A DNA stretch of 64,000 bases from Owenia fusiformis (lineage: Eukaryota; Annelida; Polychaeta; Sabellida; Oweniidae). The DNA lies in NCBI GenBank assembly GCA_903813345.2, contig CAIIXF020000001.1, positions 27,705,915-27,769,914 of the forward strand, read 5' to 3'. How positions within the stretch are numbered: the stretch's first letter is position 1; each line of letters opens with the position of its first letter. Below the pieces are notes generated by a model. That model saw only the letters and a list, made by a program, of their open reading frames with translations. It made no database searches and was not told the origin of the DNA. This document shows, one piece after another, positions 38,001-50,000 of the stretch. Position numbers and translations under genes: made by a program.

Positions 38001-41000
38001 TGTAGCACCCACCTGAGATTTTGAAAATAGGCTTGCATCCACCTGAAAATCCATTTGCACCCACTTGAAAATGAGAAAAATTGGCATATTTTGGTCTGAA
38101 TTTTGAACCCACCTGAGAAAAAATCCTGAGGAGATCACTGCATCTACATGCATTCACATTTTGCTATGACAAGAAAATATCTCTTACAGACCATGTTTTA
38201 ATATACATTTTACTGTTGCCAGAAATTGTTTAATGGAAGTTGGTTTGCATAATCTCTCATCTTTAAATGAAAGCACCCTCACAACTGTAGAGTCATTCAA
38301 AATTTCAATTTGGCTCTGTTCAGGAGCTCTGCTCAAGAAGAAATTTTCTATCATAACCAGAACAACGGCAACGCCAAAGCGTAGCGAATCCCATCGAACA
38401 GCCATGGATGGCATTTTTACAAACAAAGTATATAGCAAAAATGGCAGGCATTTTTCAAAATGGCCGCCTTCTACCAAAAGTGTCATTAGACCATTTGCCA
38501 TAATAATAGTATTCACATATCAAATATGAACAAAATCGCTCCACTACTTTCCGAGTTATAGTAAAATACGTTAAAATGGTGGCCATTTTGAAAAATGGCC
38601 GCCTTCTACCAAAAGTGTCATTAGACAGTGTGCCATCCTTATAGTATTCACATACCAAATATGAACAAAATTGCTTCACTACTTTTCGAGTTATAGTAAA
38701 TTAGGTTAAAATGGCGGCCATTTTTCAAAATGGCGGCCATTTATTAAAATGGCCACTTTCTACAAAAAGTGTCTTTAGACAGTGTGCAATGTTTATAGTA
38801 TTCACATACCAAATATGAAAAAATCACTCCAATACTTTTCGAGTTATAGTAAAAAAAATTAAAATGGCGGCCATTTTGAAAAATGAATTATAGTATAATA
38901 CCATAATAATAGTATTCACATATCAAATATGAACAAAATCGCTCCACTACTTTCCGAGTTATAGTAAAATACGTAAAAATGGCAGCCATTTTGAAAAATG
39001 GCCGCCTTCTACCAAAAGTGTCATTAGACAGTGTGCCATCCTTATAGTATTCACATACCAAATATGAACAAAATCGCTTCACTACTTTTCGAGTTATAGT
39101 AAATTAGGTTAAAATGGCGGCCATTTTTCAAAATGGCAGCCATTTTTTAAAATGGCCACTTTCTACCAAAAGTGTCTTTAGACAATGTGCAATGTTTATA
39201 GTATTCACATACCAAATATGAACAAAATCGCTCAACTACTTTTCGAGTTACAGCAAAAATCGTAAAATAATGAGTAAAGGCCGCCATTTTTCAAGATGGC
39301 TGCCATGTGCTTCTTTAATATCTACATTTCTAGCTTTATTAATGTCCTATATAATTTTTTTACATCTAAAACATATTGCTATTACAGTTTTACATATTGC
39401 ACCTAAATTACTGTAAATTCGGCACTAAAATGGCCGCCATTTTGAAATGAGTGGCCATTTTGAAAATCTACCCCCATAGGGTATATGTGTAAAAAATATG
39501 AACAAGATCGGGCCAACGGTATTTGAGTTATTGCCCGGACGGACTGACGGATGTACGTACAGACGGATGGACGGACGGAGAGATGGACGGACGGACAGAT
39601 GGACGGACGGACGGAGGCGTTCCCTGTCTTTGCTTAATAGGCATTTTTGGTATGTCTACTTTTTTCAAAATGGCCACCACTTTCACAAAAATGAAATGTT
39701 TGATTATATGACATGATTATTGAGTCAATAAAAGATATATATCTTGAATACCAGTTAACAGATTTGCTCCTTCGGAGAACATTGACACAATGAATAATTC
39801 CTCGAAAATCATATCATGAGAGATGGGTGCAACTTGGTTTTCAGGTGGTTTTTTATTGTAAATAAAGTTCCAGAATTCCATTTCATGATTAAACATATGT
39901 GAGCTTATCTATAATTAGTCAAAACGCATTCTTTCTTCAACAGCCTTGATTATAAAATTAACACACATGCCTCTGTGCCTTGTCACTTGACAACAACCTG
40001 ACTCAACCATATTAACCTCTTGAATCCCATGCTCTAAAACCAGTTGAAACCAGAGATTTTTTCATTTTTGCCACCTTTTGACATTATACTACATACCTCA
40101 CAGCTACAGATGCTCAACTTGGCAAAATTAGACGGCAGAGATTTCTACACATTTTAAAAAAAATTTGTGTAAATTGGATGAAAATTGTTCAAATAAGAGC
40201 GTTTTTAGTGAAAAATTTTGTGATGGATTTTCTTGTCACTCTGGGTTTCGAGGTCATTTCTTAGGTGACGAGAAATCTCATCACTCCAGGTAGTCAAGAG
40301 GTTAAATCCAAAGATCTAATATATAGCACTTAGTAACAGTATTCATTACTAGTTCGTGTTGTACATTATTAAGACACCAAAGATGATCGCAATAGCTCAC
40401 AATGACGAACTGAAAATTGACACAACATGACCATTGCATGTAACATCCCTATAAACAAGGGAACAATTGACATCAACGAACATTTAATATCTTCATTACT
40501 CACGTCTCTGTGCTCGTATCTGCCATCTATTAAGGTCAATGGAGCTAAATCCGTTCCTAAATTACAAGCCGACTCCACTGCAAGTTTATGGCATTCTACA
40601 AGGCTACGTGTCACCAACTTAATGATGTCATGGTTTTTATTGAGCTCGTGTAGAAAACCCTACAATAACAACATTAATAGGTTAATTTTACACGAGGTGG
40701 ATCACAAATTATGTTTAATATTTATTGATATACACGTAAAGTATGATAACATGATTGTATTACACATACTAATAGCTATATGTGCCTGTATTACATTCTG
40801 CTATTGTATGTTTGAATATCAAGTTCAAGTCTTTAATTTGAAATCAAACAACCTTACTAAGCAATTAACCGACATATATTTGATGTCAATATACGATATA
40901 TATATACATGTATTTCATACTTGAGTGGGTTTGGGGTAGATATCACCTGGGAATATATATCATATCTGAGGAGCGGGCAGGATATATTGTATATGTCCCG

Positions 41001-44000
41001 CTCCAGGCCAAATGCGGGCAGATATAATATATCCATCCCGCTCCCGGGAATTTTTTCAAAAGTTTAAAAATTTTAAAAATTTAAATTTCAGAAGTTTAAA
41101 ATTTTTCAAAAAGTTTAAATGTTACAATTCTATTGTATTGAGCTGAAGGAATATTATGAAAATGTTAAATATAAATTGTGCTTTTACAGTATAGGCCTAT
41201 CTTGTCATTTGAAAAAGGTGATAAAGGTTATATCTACCCCAAACCCACTCAAGTATGAGATACACCAGTTATGTACGGTCGGTTTTGGATACAGTGTTTA
41301 TCCCGCGGGAAATATGTGTATCTCCCTCGGTCCCTGCGGTCCCTCGTGAGATACACATATTTCCCTTGGGATAAACCCTGTATCCAAAACCTCCCAGTAC
41401 ATAACCCTTATGTATATCATTATATAGTATTGTATATTCAGGCCCGTAGCCAGGATTTGCCAAGGGGGGTTCACTTTTTGAAAAATTCCAGGCGGGGTTC
41501 ACTTTTGACAATTTTGGTCCAAATATGGCCAAAATCACTGAAAAAGTGCTCAGAATGGTGAAAAACTGCATGATTTTAAAAGATTTTTGGCCAGGGGCTG
41601 ATATTTCACAAGAATTCACAAACCTTATCTGACTTGTGGAAGCTGCTCTTGGCAATGTTCTTGGATATATGTAGTAGCTGTTTCAGGGCTGGCAATACCC
41701 ACACACCCTGAAAATAATAAACATAGGTTTCCTTTCCTCTTATGACTTGAACATTTATTCAAGCGTTGTAGATGTAGCACAAGCACAACATGATATATGA
41801 CTTCTCAAGCCTGTATTGACTTGTATAAGCAAAAAAGGTCATAGCCAGATGCCTTAACAAAAACAGATGAGGTGAAATGAATAGAATTTAATCGTGTTCT
41901 CAGGTCATAAACTTCAGTTAAACCCCTTTCCAGCTTTTTTCCAAATTCCAAATAGTACACTTATACAACAGTTATAGGTTTCAATCTTATCAAGTTGACC
42001 TTTCTGTTTCTTAATATATTCTTAAGGCTTTGTTCACTTCTCATGGCTATGGTGGTAATACGATCTTTTCTAATAATAACAAAGTATCTTGTAATATATC
42101 TTTTCTAATCTCGTATATTGTACCTTTTTGATATCCTCAATACATTTAACAACATAGTTTTTCTTAAGTTGCTCCTTGACTGTACATGAGTCGCACAGGA
42201 TTATAAGATGTTCCTCCAGAGCTTGTTCTATAAGATCTGTCGGCAGAGAAGGGAGGTGAGCTAGGTCCCAGAGTAACTCTAATACCTGAAATGAGATGAT
42301 TCAATAATGAGTGATAAACAAGGCATAAACATGCAAAATGTCACCACCTGCCATTTGTAACAGACACCCACCATCGAACATTGACCACAGTCCACAAAAA
42401 AAGTTGGACACTATAACAATATCACTGTTCCACAAATTGTTATTTTGATGGAAAGTCAATGTAACAAAATGGATGAACTTCTTGGTTACGAGTTTTTTGT
42501 TTTCTCGATTTAAACTTAGTACTACTTATGTACGTATGTTGTAGATTATCATTTGGCACAACGTTAGACAATATAGTCTAGCTTTTAGAAATGCTCTTGT
42601 TTTGGAATTTGATTTGTAAATAAATCTGTAATTCATGCATTTAGACCATCGCTTTTGTTACATTGACATAAGTCGTCAAAGTAACATACATTGGTATTAT
42701 AACGGACTTTTGTCAGTGTAAGCAAGGGGCTAAATATATGAATTGCAACTTCATTTACAAAACAAATTCCAAATCGAAGAAATTTATTAAAACTAGACTA
42801 TATTTTCTAGCTTTGTGCCAAATTATGATCTGGAATTTGACTTGCAAGTAGGTTTAAATCGAGAAAACAAAAAACTCGTAACCAGGAAGTTCATCCATTT
42901 TGTTACATTGACGTTCTGTCAAAGTAACTAGTTCTGGAACAGTGAATATGTCAACACTTGTGGTGGTGACATAGAAAATGAATACTCAAAGTATTATTGA
43001 CAGCAAACATTAATCAAGAACAGAAGCAGAAATAATGTATGTTTATTTATAATACTCACACGTGTGGTTGTTTTCTGTGCTTTGGCATCACGTCCAATCT
43101 TTCCAATCAAACTGAGCAGTTTATCTCTCATCCTATCATTCTCATCTTTCCAACTCTGAAACACAAATGTATAAGAATTATCTAAATTCCCATGTCTTCT
43201 ACCCTAATCAAAAATTAAAGACCCATTTTGCGTATTTTCAACATTTTGTGGCAAAATAAAGTCTTACGTTTGAATTTCAAAGTATTTCCAATGGATTGAC
43301 AAGTACTTTATCTTTCATTTGACACCAAAAACAGCTCAAACGGGCCATATCGAAGCTTGCAATATGTTATCAAAAAATATTTTTGATCTGCTAAGCTTTA
43401 TATATCTAGTTTTCATCAATGTCAATGAAAGATGGCGAAGTTGTTTGTATTACATGATACATTCATTTATATAGAAGTGTTGCAATCTTATAAATCAATA
43501 GTAATTTAAAACATGCACTTTGTCAAAAATGTGCATGCACTACTAATGATCTCTGAACTTTGAATGCCCTTTTCTACATGAGTTATTTTTTCATTGGTTT
43601 AATATTACTACAAATCAAACTTTGTATCCTATCTAATTGAGTGTGTGAGTAACATGTTTCAATGATTAATTTTTCTTTTTTTCTTCTAAATTAAGCATAG
43701 TGGGGCTTTAAAATACAAAGGGCCCAATGTTACCTTCTGCATGAGGACAAAGAGATGTTCCAGTTGTTCTGTGTTGAATTTCACCCCTGCTGCGGCTATG
43801 ATGCCATGAATATTATCTATCACCTGATTGGTCTCATCATCCTTCAATGAAATGAAACAACACTTTTTAAATGGGTGTTGAAGGCTGCAGCTCAGATGAC
43901 CTCAGTTAATAGTTATTTCAACATCCTTGAGTTATTATTACTTAACCTAATACTATTCAAAGAATCTGGGGATCAAATAGACCCAACCCATGGAATTAGT

Positions 44001-47000
44001 TAAACAATATAGGAGTTTTCATATAGTTTAGAAATCTCGTTTAAGTCTCGTTTTAATGAGATTTTAGGAGGTCTGCATTTTAACCATAAAAGACCAATAT
44101 TTTCTTCTATTTGATGGCATATTTGAATTCTGTGTGTAATTTTCCATCAAAACTTGATTTGCAGTTATTTACCTTTATTCAAATTTTAAAGGTTTTCAAG
44201 TTTCCTGAAAAAGGTCGGGCTAAATCCCCATTGACACAATATTGAAATACCTTTAAAAATTCATTTACTCTTATAAGTATCACAATATTAATGTTAAATC
44301 ACGATCTGCATGTCAATAAGTTCATATAGTTACATTCCAATGGTGTTTTAAGTTGATCCAAATTGAATTACTTGTTAGATCAAAAATTAAGTTACTCTTG
44401 TTATGTGTTCCCATGTATTCAGGCCCCACAAACACCCATGCTGCCATCTATTTTTCCATCTAGTATAGATAATGGTCTATTAAACGCAGTTATTACAAAC
44501 CTGCATTTTCCATATTTTGCTTAGTTCATCAAGGGAGAGACGTGAGCCCAGAAAGTCCACAATTCCCTTCACTCTCTCACAGTACTGGACTTGGTCTATG
44601 TTACCTGCAATCGCATGCTATGTAACATTAACAGGACGTGCATGAGACATGGTTAAGATGACAATTTCTTTATTTCATGATGGAGTAATTCCTCCCAATC
44701 TGACTGGAACATGAGATGAAGTTCATATATGTTCAATCTGATATTCCCAATAGTAAATATAAGAAAAACATTATTAAAAGATTTCATATGAAAATATATA
44801 CAAATATTATGCAACTGAAAACTTTAACTATCACAAGGCATTAACACGCAAAAAGTCATCACCTGCCATTTGTTACAGACCCCATTCACCAACCACTGTC
44901 CACAAAAAAGTTGGAGACTATAATAATACATCATCACTTCTGGTGAGGACATAATAAAACTTATAATATTATTTTGATAAAGTAGAAATGATAACCATGG
45001 AATTGTATCAATCAGAAACACACATTATGCATATGCCTTGAACAGAGTAAAGATCCATACCTTCCAAAGCAACTGATAATATTTTGTTTTCTGAGAGCCA
45101 GTCTGTGATTGTGTCCTGGTCAATGGCAGTCTTAGGTTGTTTACTGTTGATGGCATCTTCAATTAACTTTGAGATCTGAAAAATCAATACAGTGTATGTC
45201 TATGCTGATGGGTGCAGAGGTCAGTTTTATTAGTATGGACCTCCCATGATTCTTAAAACTCGTTTAAGTGAAGGATTCTTCAATTTTCATGTAATCGAAA
45301 ATGGTTTAATGTGATTTTAATGTTCATGAATTGATTTTAATGTTCATGAATTTCAATCCCCCATTCTCTATTCAAAATTTCAGGGACAGTGAACATATTT
45401 TACCACAGTTGACACCTACCACTTTGAGAGAATTCATCCTTGCATTGAAATGTGGCGACTTTAACATACGAAGGGCAAAATCCAGTCTCAGTGTGTCTAC
45501 TGCCTGCACATCATTGGGCCAAATACTCAAACACAGCAGCTTGATGGATGCCAGCATCTCATTGACACAACCAACTTTCTAAAACCACAAAAAGAAATTC
45601 ATGTACAAATACTGATACATGTTATATAACACTAATGCATGATAAAACACTGATACAAGTTAAAATGCTGATACATGTTAAAACATTGTGGAATTGCTTT
45701 CAGGCAAAAGAAGCATCATATAGAGAATTTGCCCTCCATTGTTGCCTAAATAAAAATAGATGGCAGCTTGACTAGATCTCAGTCAGTCTCTGATGCAGAA
45801 ATAAGCATTAGAGAAATATGGATACAACATATATCACCCATAAGAATATATCTCCCTCAAATAAAATCAGGAAAACAACTATCACTCTACCTTGTCTTTG
45901 AGCTCATCTTCTTTGAGACCCTGTACATATTTCACTGCTCTCTCCATTCCTGTGGCTAACATAGGCTGGACACTCTTGCCATTTAGATACTCAGCACATT
46001 GGCCTAGAGGGGCTAGCAAGGCAGACATGGCAGGAGCATCAAGCTTCTCAGCAGCCAACAAAGTCTTCATGTGGTCGAACCCTTTCTTCCAACCAAACTG
46101 AAATGTCAGGGATAGAATCATATGTTATTCAAAATATGATCGATTGTGGAGATTTCTCAGGAGATACCATGGACAGAGGGAATTTTCAAAGTGGCCCTTA
46201 AAAAGGATTTACATCCGAATTTTCATGAGGATGATACACTGTACATTTATTGTGCTACTGCTACTGTCAGGATGTACTAATAAAATTTAAGCAGAATCAT
46301 ATTCAACAGTAAGCATGTTGTCTCTTTCATCTATCAACACTAGTTATTGTTTAACAACACAGTAATGGTGATCCTCTCATTTTGTTACATTTTAACATCC
46401 ATAGACTATTTACTTACCCTGTTGATCAAATTCCTAAGAAGTCCATATGGATCTTTATTTGCGTTGACATTTGAGATGGAAAACAAGGCCTCGTCACCAT
46501 ACTTTTCTTGCCAAAAAAGCTGCTCTGGTTTCCTGAATCTGTTCTTGTAGTGAAATTCATTACCTGGGTTGAGGGCCTAAATGAAAATCACATCCTTGTA
46601 TCAAGTACAGGGTGAAACAAAATAAATTCCACTAAACTCTATCTACACATCAAAATCATGAAGATTCCTTCATTATTGAGAAAGTTGTTCCAAAATTAGT
46701 GGGTGGCATTTTTGGGTCACCCTGTAAACTATGCACATGTATCCTCTCTTTTACTACATTCAACTTTCATATCTCTTAACCTTCTTACATCTTCAATCAA
46801 CTGTTCTTTTTTAGATCTGTAACTTTAACACAACTTTTTATTTTATTCTTGCAGATTTTCGAAATTGTGATATACAACAAAATCTTTAAGATTGTTGGAC
46901 ATAAGCAAATGTTTTTAGTGGTCATGTGTCCCTTGGGCTTATATTGGATTGAATATTACCAGGCAGTAGTAAATGTTCATGTATAAAACTAGAATAATGC

Positions 47001-50000
47001 ACGAAAGCTTCACATATTCTTATTCTACTTCTTCTGGTTCATTCTGAATTTTGTATCTGACAGTATATTCCCACTTTAAGCCAACCAATATAGCAATAAG
47101 CTCATTTCAAAGAGCAACATAGTAAAATCTTGGCCCAACTATGTTAGGCCCATAGCCATGGCCGAAATTTCTTTCAAAATCATGCAGTTTTTCACCATTC
47201 TGACTATTTTTTGAGTGATTTTTGGCCAAATTTGCCAAAGTGAACCCACCCCCTAGAATTTTTGGGAAAAGTGAACCCCCTTGGAAAATTCTAGCTATGG
47301 GCCTGTATGTTGCCCGCTGAAATGAGGTTATTAATATTATAAGTCTTCTAACCTCATACAAATACCCTGAGATCAGGCCTCACAAAGTGGTGATAATGTA
47401 AAATAGGGATCGACAGAGCACTGGTATAAGCTCATTGAGATTATAGGATTCCTTACCATTGCCAAGACCTCTAATAAGTTGATAGGGACAGGTTCATAGA
47501 CCAATCGTGTAGCAGCTAGGTCAACAAATAGCTGACACATATTGTAGATGCCATCTTGTATCTCAGAGCCCCAGCGATGTACAGCACCTGATGTCATCAG
47601 CTTTGACAGTGCCTCCGGCATACACCTATCCATGAACCGCACACAGTTATCATCTGTCTCACATAATCCTGGAATAATATTAATTTTGGAAGCAAATTTT
47701 AATTGATGAATATTTATAAAGAAACATGGGGATACCGATTGAGATGGTATATTTCTTATAACCGAGGTGCACCGAATGAAAAATGTGTCAAATTCCTGGG
47801 GATTTTGGTGAAGATTTAATTTGGCAATTTTTTGATTCGTCAAATTAAGATCCCACCATATTAAAATAATTTATGTTTTAAATGAATTGAAATTAAAATA
47901 AATCTCATAAGTAAGGAACTTCATTCATTGAACAAGGAATAGAATATCCATGATTCACCTTCAGCGGCAAGCCTTGTAGATGCAACTAGACATTTCCCTA
48001 GAGACTCCTCCTTCTTATAGGGGATAGACCATTGGTCAGTAAAGACACGCCCCTCTAGTTCATAGAGATTGGTCACTGGGAACTCCATAGCTTCAGAGTT
48101 GTCTATTGCCGGTTCCTCTGTAGTTGCTTCACTCACAGTATTATCCTTCTAGACAACAATAAAACAGTTTAAATAATAATGTAACATGTGGAGTGTGCAC
48201 GAAATTAAGTAGAGGAATATGCCATCAGATCCTGGAAAGAAGCAAACTATTTCAGATTAATTGCCATGAAAGTGCATATAAACTAAAAATCAAAACATTT
48301 TTATATCATGTCTATATGTCTATATATATATCAAATAGGTTCTTGCGAGTCAAGATGTTCATTACTTCTCTTGTTCCTAAAGTTTTTATAAGTAACTCAA
48401 TAATATTGAGAGGAGACAAGGAAGGAAAATAATTTGGGACTTTGATCTTCCTGATGAACTAAAACCTAAATTACTTACTACTTCAAGTTATCAAGTACAT
48501 TCATGTAGTTCATCTGTATCTCATAGAACAAAATATATGATAAACAATCAACTGTTAAAGATTCTAAAACTTTAAAGATGCAGTGTCTCATAGGTTTTTC
48601 TCTCGGACTATCAATGCTGTCACATTATAATTACTTATATAATAGCTTACATAGATACTGTAGATATATTTTGAGGCTAACTTATGGACACATGCACAGT
48701 ATTGTAGATTTCTTGAGATTCAATAGGGCTATATATGTATTAGGCTGTGACACCCCCTCCCCCAGGATACTTATCAAGTTTCAGTGAGGAAGAGATTAAG
48801 GAGTGTAGTTTACCAAATGGTGTAAATATTTTTTCATGACTAGTACTTGTAACTTCAGACTTCAGTGTTCTCCCCAGGATTTTATCTCAAGTAGGTGCAA
48901 AATTCTCGATTTCATAATTTAGGTCAGAATTTGGTCAACATATGTTTTTAAGGCCAGGGTGCATGTTGGGAAATTTTCTGCATTCCTCAATTGAGTCACA
49001 TGTTATTTTTCAAACAAGAATCGCTCCTTCCCCACATTATCTACATCTTCCAGTTTTGCACAAAGAGTGCACGTATGTACCTAGAAAAGACTTGTGAGAA
49101 GATTTGTTTGGTAAATTGTATAAAAAACGAGAAAATTCAGTGAAAAAAATTTCTGAAAATTTTCAGGACGATGTAGGCCATGTGGGGAAGGAGCGATTCT
49201 TGTTTGAAGAATAACATGTGACTCAAGTGAGGAATGCAGAAAATTTCCCATCATGCACCCTGACCTTAAGCTGAAACTCCCTAAATTACAAAAGGCCACC
49301 GTTTATTGCACATTTTACCCAACTATCTGAAATATGGCAAAGCTAGGGTGGAGCATATGTTTCTACTTTTCATATGCTGTATGTTAATCCGGGGGGTTCA
49401 CTGTGTACAAAATTTGGCAGGGGTCCTAGGCTGAACCAGAAAGTTAAAAATCTGACCATTTCCATCCCTCAAAAGTTTAATGAGGGGGCATTCTCATACC
49501 ACATCCTAAAATTTGGGTCCATTGCCATACCAAATGTCCAAAAAAAAGGTACCCCATGTGCGCCGAGGATCCCCGTCAAGGTTTATATACAGTGAACCCC
49601 CCGGGATGTTTATACAATGTGGTCATTTGATTGCATATAGTCTAGTACATTCATTGAAATGGGATATTCCTGTTATTTCTGATACAGATTTTTGGAATGT
49701 TTGAAAGACATCAGCATACTGAACATGTACATGATGTACCCCTGGATTCCTAGATCCACCGTTGCTACATATGCTATCCATGTTTCTGCGATATGACCAT
49801 ACTAAAAACACTCAACAAAGCGAGGTAAGTGACAAACACTCCATTATATCCTGTCACCACCTGTCATTTGTTTACATACACTAACCGCCGAAAACACCAA
49901 ATGTCAAATAGCATCCACAAGCGGAGACTCACTATTAAATATGTCTCTGCTTCTAGTGCCCTCTATTATATATTTCTTTACATGTTTGAACTAATTTTGG

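Noticed and set aside
38233-39711. Several 60-110 codon frames
   Set aside because: Translations of the tandem units and GGACGGA tract of foldback family A.
41269-41655. Overlapping frames of 128 and 96 codons on opposite strands
   Set aside because: They run through a hairpin and a MITE; real coding on the - strand is limited to USP24 exon 12.
45331-45582. 83-codon + strand frame
   Set aside because: Antisense shadow of USP24 exon 6.
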